Shown piece after piece: positions 53,811-64,000 of a stretch of 64,000 bases of DNA. The position numbers and the translations under genes were made by a program. The notes under the pieces were generated by a model. That model saw only the letters and a list, made by a program, of their open reading frames with translations. It ran no database searches and was not told where the DNA came from. Positions within the stretch are counted from its first letter, which is position 1; every line of letters begins with the position of its first letter. The stretch spans positions 2,070,001 to 2,134,000 of the forward strand of contig NC_058062.1 of the NCBI RefSeq assembly GCF_020085105.1, in the 5' to 3' direction. The DNA is from Siniperca chuatsi. Lineage: Eukaryota; Chordata; Actinopteri; Centrarchiformes; Sinipercidae.

Positions 53811-54644
53811 ATTAGCATTTTGGTCTGCTTGTTTAATTAAATGCAATGACATAAAGCTAGCAAAAAAACGTGTACTTGAAAGATTTAATTAAATTGTTAT
53901 GAATTACGGATGTGACGTTTGCGGACTGATCTATTTTGAATTTTGAGTTAGAAAACTTTTTGACTAAATGTTTTGTTTTATTTTGACATCAACATGATAG
54001 CTAAAAGCATGTAATTTGTTGTTGTTTGTTTATTTTACTTGGGAAAAATCATATTCACTAAAGAAAATGGTTATGATAAATGTAAATGTTACAGCAATAC
54101 TGAGAGTAAAATTAATAGTAAAAAAGCATTCTACTTTACTATGAATTGTTGTGTCAACGTATATAGTTAACTATTGTTTTGTCCTCTAACTTTACTTTCT
54201 ATGTTGTTTTTGATTGTAGAAGAATTGCCACGCTGACTCTGTAAATTAATTGTGTATTGTACATTTTTATGATTAAATCAAACAAAAAATAATTGTTAAT
54301 TTAGCTCATACCTAAAGTTTAGGCAATTTTTCCATCAAAGTTTGCATATACATGCAGCTATATAAACTACAATCTGGGATGCCAAAACAGAAAATACCTG
54401 CAAGTCCTTGTCTAGTAAAATAAATTCAGTTTGATTTTAGATTCAGATTTTTTACTGAGTCAAGACCATGATTACATGATGTGGCGTACAAACAACATAT
54501 ACATTATAATAATGACAAAACAATGGGACCCAGCAGGAATGAAGAGCAACATAAATTACTTTAACAGAGGTAGAACATTTTTCAAGAAGCCTCAGAATTC
54601 ACAGATAACTTTTGGCTTATCCGATTGTAATAACAACATTAATT

Positions 54645-55195
54645 TAATCAGAATCAGAAATACTTAATTGATCCCCGAGGGGAAACTCTTTGTTACAGCA
54701 GCTCGCTGTCACCTCACACAGGAGAAGAAGTACTAATAGAATAGAAATAGACATAATAATAAATAAGTCTGCAATCAAATCGAAATATGATACACTATAA
54801 TACACCTAATCAAAATAAGTACAAGTGGGTATGAAGTATATAGCTATGTAAGTGTACAGTACAATGTAATAATATAAGTAAGTAACAGTGCAATCATGTG
54901 TACTGTCAAGTTGAGTGTAGCAGATTTAACCAGCTTATTAGGCGGTGGATATTGCACAGCAGTAATATAGTTTATATCAACAAACATGGAATAATTAAAC
55001 TGAGAACAGAGTATATTGCACAGGAGCAAGAGAATATTGCACAATATTTCAGGTATTGCAGTGATGTTAATGGTCCAATGTCCAGTTTAGTGACTTCGGG
55101 TCATACAGACTGACACTTAGAGGGAGGAGTTAACGAGTCTGATGGCCACAGGCAGGAATGACTTCCTGTGGCGCTCTGTGGTGCATTGTGGGGGG
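54645..55195 (-). mobile_element. L2-like LINE 3' remnant
   Basis: Starts aatcagaatcagaaatactt and gatccccgaggggaaactc, the reversed LINE tail. It ends with the ORF2 C-terminal region, read on the minus strand as HRKSFLPVAIRL. Same family as the element in fus intron 1, in opposite orientation. Confidence 0.7.
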
Positions 55196-55199
55196 ATTT

Positions 55200-56265
55200 A
55201 GAGTCATTTGGCAAGTACTTTTCACTATTATTTATTGTGCTTGAATTCTCACATTCAAACAAAATACACATACTCCTAGATGGTTGTCATTACAAAGCAT
55301 TGCATAATGCTTTAGTCATGAGTAGTGCTGAACAAACTCTCTGATCTGCTTTAAACTCTAAATGTGAAACCCACATTTCCTGAGTAAAGTTGGTTCTTGA
55401 ATGTAGTCTGGTCTACTGTACTACGGTATGTCTGCATGCAGTCCTTGCAGTTCTTACTTTGCCTTTTTCTCAACTGGTTTGTTATAATTTAATGGCACTT
55501 TAACAATAATTACAAAATTTACTGAATTACTTGAGACAACTGGGAAAAATCAATGGTCTCCCAGACCATAATTATCTTCATGTCAGCGCTCAAACGTAAA
55601 CTCGGGCTTCAGCAGGGTTTACTCTGGGTTTTCCCACTAATCACTTCTTCATTTCTACATGCTGGACTTCATTGAAGATAAAACATAATTGGGGTGTGAT
55701 TTAGGGGATATTATTGGCAAACATACACTGTCTCAGGAAACACTAAATATATTCTTCTCTTCTTTAACTTCCCCTAAATACGTTTTTGAGGTGGAAACAT
55801 ATTTTTACACACTATATAACCTCAGTGCAGGAGTAACTCACTAGGGAGTCCTGAGGCAAATATTTGCCGTGGGTCCATATTGAGCCCCAGACACATGTTT
55901 TCCCAGCACATTTTGCTCAGATCCCCCAATATTAACCAGTATTTCTACACTGGAATACTATCCAGTCCCAGGTTTGCTGTAAGACAGCTAGTTAGTTCAG
56001 TTAAAAACTAATTTTTGTAAGAATATAATGTCAACTGAAATATTGTAAGTATTAAAACTATATTTTTACACAGGCCTCTCTGCAAGACTAGACAAGATTA
56101 GGTGAAAAACAGACAATTAAACCATTTAGCACAAAGTAATTGCCACACAGAGGACGGAAACTGCACTCTTGATTAACTTCTGATGTTTTTAATGTCAGCC
56201 ATTTTAGAGTAGAAAGACCCTCCATCTTTCAAAATGCTTAAAATGGCTCATTGCTTTGCTCCGTT
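55200..56265. other. Intergenic, nothing recognised
   Basis: AT-rich sequence without supported exons, repeat ends or regulatory motifs that I can identify. Confidence 0.5.
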
Positions 56266-56269
56266 GTTA

Positions 56270-56915
56270 ATCCAGCTTTGTATCACTTGTAAGACTATCG
56301 ATACATTTTCTTCAGCTCAACTCAAATAAAACTGAAATCCTTGTTATTGGGCCCCAACACATCACTAAACACATACTGCCATCTACTGGCTACCTGTCAC
56401 AACATGTCGAGTCTGTTGCAAGAAATCTTGGTGTCCTGTTTGATAGCAGTTTATGTTTTGAGCAACATATCACTAAGCTTGTCCAATCATGTTTTTATCA
56501 CCTCAGAAATATTGCAAAAATCCGATCTATTCTAAATCTTAGTGACGCCCAAATGTTTTTATCTCCTCACACCTCGATTACTGTAACAGCCTGTTCACTC
56601 GTCTTAATCTAAAAACTCTGACACGCCTGCAGACTGTACAGGACTCAGCTGCTCGGCTGTTGATTACTTTTAAGGCTCTTCATGGCTCCAGACTATATTT
56701 TAGACCTTGTAATCCCTTATGGACCTTCAGGTAATTTGAGATCTTCGGGCAGGGGTCTCCTGTCTGTTCCTGAGTCCAGGATGGAAACTAAGGGGGACAG
56801 AGCTTTTGCCATCAGGGCCCCGAGGATCTGGAACAACCTGCCCGAAGACATTAGGTTGTCTGAGTCAGAGTCTTCTTTTAAGTCTCTTCTCAAAACACAT
56901 TTTTATCATTAAATG
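56270..56915 (+). mobile_element. LINE ORF2 C-terminal remnant with internal deletion
   Basis: Fragments in order: ARNLGVLFDSSLCFEQHITK, FYHLRNIAKIRSILNLSDAQ, LQTVQDSAARLLITFKALHG (a deletion joins two distant parts here), then METKGDRAFAIRAPRIWNNL and FKSLLKTHFYH with stop. Frames shift several times. Same family as the nested piece at 36,896-37,214. Confidence 0.7.
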
Positions 56916-57035
56916 TAAATCGATCATTTCATAATTTATGCATTATTTCACCAAAAGTCTGATTAAACCTATATTAAGCTAATTGTACAGTCTTGCCCCC
57001 TAGCACCTGAACGCATCGCAGTTCAGACGTGCGTC

Positions 57036-57043
57036 TGACGTCA
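57036..57043. promoter_or_regulatory. srrm2: Palindromic CRE (TGACGTCA) in the srrm2 promoter
   Basis: A perfect cAMP-response element about 200 bp upstream of the first splice donor of srrm2, in a locally GC-richer stretch. CREB/ATF binding is inferred from the consensus only. Confidence 0.55.
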
Positions 57044-57099
57044 TTTGGTTTTCATCTCGTTCCTCCTTTGGTTGGAGACCAGACCAGCTAGCTGGTAGC

Positions 57100-57242
57100 T
57101 AACTAGCCACATTTCTTTATTTTTCACAGTTCTGAAGACGTCGCCATTATAAGGTCTGTTTCGGCGTCTGATTCTACAGGACCTTATTTATCGTCAAGTT
57201 CCTTCCGACGCAGTTTTCTCTCCGCTCCCGGAGAAAACACTG
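57100..57242 (+). other. srrm2: srrm2 non-coding exon 1 (5' end approximate)
   Basis: A GC-richer stretch ends AACACTG|gtacgtaac, a good donor. The next acceptor, ttttgcag at 58,395, leads four bases later to the srrm2 ATG. Exon start not determined. Confidence 0.5.
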
Positions 57243-58399
57243 GTACGTAACAATTACGTTAGCTAACAGTTAGCTAGCTTAGATAGGAATTGTTCGCTAC
57301 GCATAAGTGTGGTTGGGCCTTTAGAAATGTATAGCATTAAATTCACACTGTTGCTTATTAAACTAAATATTAGAGCAGTGGGTTTCAGTCCTGTTAGCCT
57401 TATCCAGTGAGTCCTAATGTGGTATTAGATGCTTTGTCTTAGCCTTAGTCATCATAAATTTGCTGTCTTACATTCAGACGTAGCAACAGGCCCATTCTGA
57501 CGCACGTGTTAATGCGCGACAAAATTGATTTTATCGTGAATAAACTCTCAGCATACGAACAAGAATGGGTATTTACACCTGACAAGTGAAACATAGATCC
57601 ACTCAAAGTTTCATAAGCCTTTTAGGAACTGCGATACGTTGCGAGGAAACTGGGCCACACTAAACACAAAACTGTGTCAACAAAATGCCGCCGGAATTAA
57701 CTTGGTAGTTGCTTGTGTTCGTGTTTCAGTGATTTCATGTAACTGTATTACTATTTCTGCTATTATGTCAGCCACCTTCATATAGTTAAAATACAGTCAG
57801 TTCAAATGTCTATATTCACTACTAGTTTATTTATGTCAGCCATTTTAGAATACTAAGTCCCTCAATAATTTAAAATGCTTAAAATGGCAAAGTGATAAAC
57901 TGCAGATAGCAGTTTGCTGATAGCTTTTCAAAAATAAGTTAAAATACGTCATTTACGTTTTAATGTCAAGGATATTGGGGTTTTAGTCTTGATGGTTGTT
58001 TTTCTCTGTATTTTGGAGATATGCCTACATAAAGATTTGTGTTAAAGTGAGATCCTGGAGAGCTTTATAGCTGCAAGTACGGAAAATTATTACCAAATGC
58101 TGGCCCCCTACTATGGACCTATTCATAAACATTATAAACACTGTCAACCATCTAAGCTTCATGTAAAAGATGACTTCCACCCTTAAACTACAGAAAGACA
58201 ACGGTGAAAAAAAAACTGGATCAAATGGGATTGTGACTTAGAGGAAACAGATGCTGATTAATGCTGTTTTTACAGTTTTTCATTATCTTTTATTTCTAGT
58301 TTTTGATTTTAATATTAAGGCATGATGACGCCTAAATCCTATTGTTGGTCCGACCACTTAACTGTATCTCTCTTTTTATTTTTTATTTTTTGCAGAGCC

Positions 58400-61300
58400 A
58401 TGTATAATGGGATTGGCTTGACAACTCCACGGGGCAGCGGCACCAATGGCTATGTGCAGCGCAACCTGTCGAGTCTGCGGGTCAAACGGCCACGGGATGA
58501 GCGTGGCGGCGAGCGGGATGAGAAGGACCGGGAGAGGCTGGAGAGTCAGCTCAACAGGCAGCCCAATGCTGACATACTGGAGCACCAACGGAAGAGGCAG
58601 CTGGAGGTCAAGTGTGCCGAGCTGCAGGACATGATGGAGGAGCAAGGGTAAGACGCATGCTGTTACATCAGGCTCCTGTGTGTAATCACATTTAAAATAA
58701 ATGTACCATTGCTGCTGCCCAGAATTTGTGTTAAGTCCTTATATAGAGGTCAAAGCAATTACTGAATTCCAGGCTGTAAACAGTTTTATAATATCTTAAA
58801 CCTGGGGCCACAACTATCAGTTATTTTCATTACTGATTTAATTAATTGATTTTTAATTATTTGGTCTGTCAAATGTGAAAAGTAATGACAAATGGCCATC
58901 ACAAGAACCAGAGCCAAAAGTGATGTCTTCAGATTGCTTAGCTTGTTATTTCTAACAGTAACAAATTCATTTATGTGTATGTAATACTTTGGAAAGCTGC
59001 ATAACCTTTCATTTTTAAAGCTGTAACCATCAAGTTTTTGGATTTTGTACTTGATAAATTATCTAATGGATTAATCAGTTCTTAAAGTAGTTATCAATTC
59101 AGCTTGTTAATGCATTAACTAATTGTTTCAGCACCTCTTAAACGGCATTACCTTTTCTTTGCAACTGTGATGACGATGTGGGGAAATTAATTTGATAAAT
59201 TATGTACTAGTACTGGTCATATGTAAATGTTGTAGTGTACTGTATAACACGGACATACAGTAGACAATAGCTTGATGCAGTGGGAGTAAAATAGGAATAG
59301 ATTGTTGCTTTTAATCTGTACAGTGTTAAATACTCTTCTCTGTTTGGATGGGCAGGTATTCAGCTGAGGAAATTGAGGAGAAAGTGAACAGTTTCCGTAT
59401 GATGCTAAAGGAGAAGCAGGAGCCGGCTCCCGCCACCAGTGAAAGACCAACGTAAGTGCAACACAAACAAACAACAAGATTTAATGTGACTCCAATTTAT
59501 TAAAAAAGACAAAACGCTTTGATGGAATAAAAAGCTATTGAGACTAGGCTGTGCGGAGAGTGTGTGGAAATTATAAAAAACCCCAGATACTCGTGTCTTT
59601 TCATTAATGGATCACTGTGGCTTCACCCTAATGCATTGTTAGTAATCTTTGGTGCAGTCAAATACTACAGCATATAAATATTGAAGTATTTGAATATCCA
59701 AATGTTGAACCGACATACTGTTAGAAATTCTAATGACAGATATCAATATTTCATTATGCATTGGTCACAATGTACTCTGTGTCTCAGCCTGTTTGAATAC
59801 ACGTTTTTGATTTCAGAACACAATAAATTTAGAAAATATGAAATGTCATTATCAAACTCTGTAGGTTGAAACAGCAACACAAACAATATCAGATGTTGTG
59901 CTGTGCCACATTAAGTACCCAGTGCATCTCATTGGTTCATAGTGCACAGTGTCAGTAATACAAAGCTGTTTGATTTGTTTTCTCTCAGGGTGACAGAGAC
60001 TCATGCTCTGGCTGCAGCCAACCAGCAGAAGAATGACCGTCTTCGTGCTGCTTTTGGCATTGCCAGCGACTATGTGGACGGATCGTCCTTCCAAGCCGAT
60101 CGCAAGGAAAGAGAGAAGGAGAAGAGAGAGCAAGAACGCCTGGAGAAGGAGAGGCTGCAGCAGAAATATACGTGAGTAGGACAAGCACAAAACACACCCG
60201 CAGTGCTGGTGTGCATATCAAATTAATGTTCAACATAGCAAAGTAACAGAGCTGGACATTGTAGCTAAAAATGATTTCCAGCAGTGGTAAAAAGGCTTTA
60301 AAAAGGACGAAGTGAACATTCAATATACAGTGAAAAAGAGCTTTGTGCATAGCATGTACTGCACAGCTAGAGGTGTTGGAAACTGCAAGATGAACATGTA
60401 GTCAGTAAAAAAATAAACTACAAATGTTGGTGTTAGTGACTGCACACTCAGACGATGAAAATATATGATCCAGAGTCTTTTTTTTTTTAAACATGTATAA
60501 GAGCAGCGTGTTTTGCTCAGTGCTTTTTCAGGCTCGTGAAAACTTTCGATGGGCCAAAGGCTTACGTAACAACAGCAGTTGGTGTACTAATTAGTAAGGG
60601 CACATTTGTGTACAACAGTCTTCAGATTGTAATCAATACATACATGAAAAACAATATGCAAAATACCCTTCTAGTGTGTGTGTTGCTCCAGTCCGATCAC
60701 TGCCGTTTTGTGATGCCATCGTGTAAAATTTACTGGTACAACTTTAAAGGATAATTTTGATGTGTATAATTCTTATTTATACTGACCAATTTGCAATTCA
60801 TACCACATGTTTTTTGGTTGGTTTTCTACCTTCTAGGCAGTCACTGGTTTGTGTTTTCCGAGATTTGAAACCTGCTTGAGTTACCTAATCCAATTCAGTT
60901 AACTGCCTTTCACTTTTTTTTTTCAAAGGTATTTTTGCATGAAAATGCAGTTGTGAGAGGACTGTTATGAAAGGGTAGTTTCAAGTGATGTTATCCATTT
61001 TAAGACCATACAGAATTGAAAAACAAGCTTCAAGCTCTGAAGAAGGCACGGTGTTACCAAAATGTCAGCTGATGGGAGTAAAGCTCATGCTGCATGCCTG
61101 TCTAAAGTGCACCTGCAAGTCATTGTAATACTTTTTCAATCCCAAAACCACAGTTCTGCTCTGGAAAATGGTTGGAAGTAGTATAAAGTTCACCAGTTTG
61201 TAGTTAATGGGCTGAAACAACACCACCAGTAGGCTCACTTACTACAGTGTACACTCATCACCTATCACCCAGCATTATTTCTGTCCCTGACTCGAGGTCT

Positions 61301-64000
61301 CTTGCCTTTGCTCTCTCAGGTTGGTGGAAGATTCAGACAATTCAGATTCTCCTCCCAAGAAGCGTAGTCGGAAGAAGAAAAAGAAAAACAAGAACAGAGA
61401 CAGGTGAGAAAATAAATTGATGAGCAGAAAAGGTCCTGACAGTGAAGAAATGGTCTGACAGTTATGTGTGCCTTCTGTCAGCAGCTCAGAGAGTCCCTCC
61501 CCATCTCCTCGGCGAGAGAAGAAGAAATCCAAAAAGAAGAAAAAGAAACGGTATTCCATCGCTGGATTTTTTTATCTTAACGTTTTGATTTAATTATTTC
61601 ACGTTGACAGTGATTATTGACTGGAAAATTTGTGTTTCAGTGAGGCATCAGAAGATGAGGAAGAAGAAGACAGGTAGGTGTTTTTAAATCTGTCCACATA
61701 TCAGTCCTGCCTCATAAGCAATCAGCAGAGCATTGTTGCTTTGTTCTTGTTCTGGCACAGTTTATACTGTAAATAGAAAAGTTTATTGGAAAGAGACTGA
61801 GTTTTGGCTCTTCGTCAGCTGTAGCTCCAAAACCACTTTTATAAAAGTTTAATTCTTTTCTTGAATATTGTTTTTATTGGAGATCACCAAACCTGCTTTT
61901 GTTATACATTTATAACAAATCGGGGATAACTTTTGGTAGTTAAGGGGTACTGAATGTATGGGATAATGCACAGCATCATGTTAAAATTTCTGTCCCCCCT
62001 CACCCACTCAAAGTTCCTCAGATGAGAAGCAGAAGGTGTCAAAGAATAAAAGAAAGAAGAGTGAAAGTTTGAGTCCGCCAAAAGCAAAGGCAGCACGAAA
62101 CAGGAGTGTCTCCTCCAGCTCTGCTCACAGGTATGAGATGATATTATGATGATGATGATGATGATGATGATAAAAAATATTTTTTTCCATTGAGAATTTG
62201 CTTTCATTTCCTGGTAGACGTGTACCAGAATGTAACGACTGACTTCAAGGTGAATGTATCTGTAATCAGCAAACAAGCCTGCCATTTACTGTACCAAACC
62301 TCAGCCAACATTTCAAAAGACCAGACAAGTTAATAACGGTAGTAACAGTTCAGCAGAGCACTCATTTTTTTCCATACTCCAGAAGATGTAGACCAACTTC
62401 TGACATTTAGCGAGTAGTGATGCTCAGCCCCCATTTGTACGATTCATCGTGTCTTGCCCCACTCAGTGAAAGCAGGCTTTTTGCCCCGGCTTCGAGTCTG
62501 ACCATTTGGAACAACTATAAACACTCTTGACTTAGACATTTTTGGGCACTTTTTACAAACTAGTTTGTTTAAACATACTGAACCCTTGACTGTATTGGGC
62601 TAAACCTGATCTGATTTTGTTTTTTGTTTTTTTTCGATGTCAACAGCCAGTCTCCAGCTCCACTGAGAACACGTCAACAGGATCAAACTGCAAGAAAAGC
62701 TGATGAAGGTAGAAAGGGGAGATCGCCAGACAGGAGGAGACGGGGCTACGAGGTGCACAGCCCACATCATCAGGGAGGCGAAGGGGTAATGCTGAGGCTA
62801 TTGCATTGGACTAATCACACTTTGAAACTTTCATTTGGATATGTTTCTTTTGCTCATAGTATCCCAAACTAAAATTTAACTGATTTATTTGATCATAAAT
62901 AGGTATTTTACTTTTACTCCATCGTTAACATAAAATTGTGCGTAAAATGACACCAGCAAATCTTTCCTCTGTCATCTAGAAGAGGCCCAATCTTGAGAGA
63001 GAGAAAGAGCGACTGAGTGAGATGGAGAAGACCTCCGCCAAGAGGAGACATGACTCTTCATCCCCTTCTCCACCACCACCACAGACAGAAAAAAGCAGGG
63101 AGAAAGGGAGAAGGTCCAGAAGCAAACAGAAGGAGAGTGAGAAAGGCAGGCGCTCCAGAAGCAGAGAGATGGAGAAAAGGAGGCGTTCTAGGAGCATAGA
63201 AAACGAGAGGGAGAAAGGGAGGCGTTCGAGAAGCAAAGAAAAGGAGAGAGAGAGAATAAGGCGCTCCAGAAGCAGAGAGATGGATAAAGGAAGGCGATCG
63301 AGGAGCAGAGAAAATGAGAGGGAGAGAGGGAGGCGCTCCAGAAGCAGAGAGGTGGAGAAAGTAAGGCGTTCAAGAAGCAGAGAAATGGAAAAGGGGAGGC
63401 GTTCAAGGAGCAGAGAAAACGAGAGGCAGAGAGGGAGGCGCTCCAGAAGCAGAGACGTGGAGAAGGGGAGGCGCTCCAGGAGCAGAGACGTGGAGAAGGG
63501 GAGGCGCTCCAGGAGCAGAGACGTGGAGAAGGGGAGGCGCTCCAGGAGCAGAGACGTGGAGAAGGGGAGGCGCTCCAGAAGCAGAGACTTGGAGAAGGGG
63601 AGGCGCTCCAGAAGCAGAGACTTGGAGAAGGGGAGGCGCTCCAGGAGCAGAGACGTGGAGAAGGGGAGGCGCTCCAGGAGCAGAGACGTGGAGAAGGGGA
63701 GGCGCTCAAGGAGCAGAGACGTGGAGAAGGGGAGGCGCTCCAGGAGCAGAGAAAAGAGGGACAGAGGAAAGGAGAGTGTTCCTCAGAGGACCAGACATGA
63801 TTCCTCCTCGTCCCCTTCTCCTTCTCCTCCACCTAAACAGGAGACTAGAAGGGAAAGAAGCAGAGACATTGAGCGGGGAAAAAACAGGAATAATCAGGAC
63901 AAAAAGACGAGACACGGCTCCTCATCGCCGTCGCCTCCCCCTGAGAAGGAGAGGGCAAGGAGGGAGAGGAGTGTAGATAGGGAGCGCAGGACTGAGAGAG
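58400..64000 (+). CDS. srrm2: Serine/arginine repetitive matrix protein 2 (SRRM2/SRm300), 5' part
   Basis: Coding exons: 58400-58647, 59356-59451, 59989-60171, 61320-61403, 61482-61550, 61641-61673, 62014-62130, 62647-62785, 62980->64000. Phases agree throughout; the frame is still open at the window edge after about 663 codons. Human SRRM2 exceeds 2700 aa. SRRM2 is a spliceosome-associated nuclear-speckle scaffold protein. Seen: MYNGIGLTTPRGSGTNGYVQ, the nearly invariant N-terminus that contacts the spliceosome; the cwf21 domain (about 55-110: HQRKRQLEVKCAELQDMMEE then EEIEEKVNSFR); THALAAANQQKNDRLRAAFG and DYVDGSSF; Lys-rich KKRSRKKKKKNK blocks; then the RS-rich exon with RRSRSR repeats and RHDSSSPSPPP modules. 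The ATG sits 4 bp after the acceptor. Confidence 0.96.
58805..59140 (+). repeat. Dispersed fish repeat in srrm2 intron
   Basis: ggccacaactatcagttattttcatt … agagccaaaagtgatgtcttcagattg, and a related end near 59,085-59,130. Same family as the 17,696-17,983 element, with diverged ends. Confidence 0.5.
61481..61484 (+). other. srrm2: NAGNAG tandem acceptor of srrm2
   Basis: The intron ends ccttctgtcagcag, so splicing may use either AG three bases apart. The two products differ by one Ser in the run before ESPSPSPRR. Both keep frame. Confidence 0.6.
62146..62172 (+). repeat. (GAT)n microsatellite
   Basis: About nine gat units just after an srrm2 splice donor, within the intron. Confidence 0.9.
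63451..63747 (+). repeat. srrm2: 33-bp coding minisatellite in srrm2, nine units
   Basis: Nine exact-length units coding for RD(V/L)EKGRRSRS, differing by only a few bases (gtg/ttg, agg/aga, tcc/tca). They follow four or five diverged units from about 63,120 in which the motif and spacing vary. The near identity indicates recent tandem expansion or gene-conversion homogenisation. Confidence 0.95.

Noticed and set aside
63188..63832. 214-codon minus-strand frame of repeated CSWSASPSPRL
   Set aside because: It is the antisense shadow of the srrm2 RS repeat; the plus strand has spliced, conserved SRRM2 exons.

Overview
This is animal DNA, most likely from a ray-finned (teleost) fish. Genes are split into many small exons with GT–AG introns. 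Intergenic and intronic DNA is AT-rich and full of short microsatellites, fish-type LINE remnants and small inverted-repeat transposons. No prokaryotic operon, phage, CRISPR array or secretion system is visible. Four genes can be identified by homology, and a fifth is a spliced gene I do not recognise.

Layout, left to right. (1) 1–9.6 kb, minus strand: a trypsin-family serine protease of polyserase type. It has a signal peptide, one complete S1 domain and the start of a second S1 domain whose catalytic His is replaced by Asn; the gene runs off the left edge. (2) 9.6–17 kb: intergenic, with mobile-element remnants and a large AT/CA microsatellite. (3) 19.5–38.3 kb, minus strand: a complete 15-coding-exon fus gene, 549 codons, whose introns carry LINE and hAT insertions. 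In human 16p11.2 PRSS8 and PRSS36 lie beside FUS, so the protease–fus order looks like conserved synteny. (4) 38.4–41 kb: an RTE-like LINE abutting the fus promoter, then further repeats. (5) 41.2–44 kb, plus strand: an unrecognised multi-exon gene with clean splice phases. (6) 46.4–53.6 kb, minus strand: a complete arl6ip1 gene, 6 exons, 203 codons. (7) 54–57 kb: two LINE remnants. (8) 57–64 kb, plus strand: the 5' part of srrm2, from the non-coding first exon through the cwf21 domain into the giant RS-repeat exon, which runs off the right edge.

fus and srrm2 both encode nuclear RNA-processing factors with low-complexity domains. arl6ip1 is an ER-shaping membrane protein, and arl6ip1 and srrm2 are arranged head to head about 3.5 kb apart. 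I see no sign that the window's genes form one pathway. The most informative observations are the inactive second protease domain, the 35-bp frameshifting fus exon 7 between the two longest fus introns, a GC–AG intron in the fus RRM, the LINE 150 bp from the fus start codon, the perfect 9 x 33-bp coding repeat in srrm2, and the unknown gene.

Exon coordinates were worked out by hand from splice consensus and reading-phase arithmetic. For fus and arl6ip1 the summed exons are divisible by three and end at the expected C-termini.
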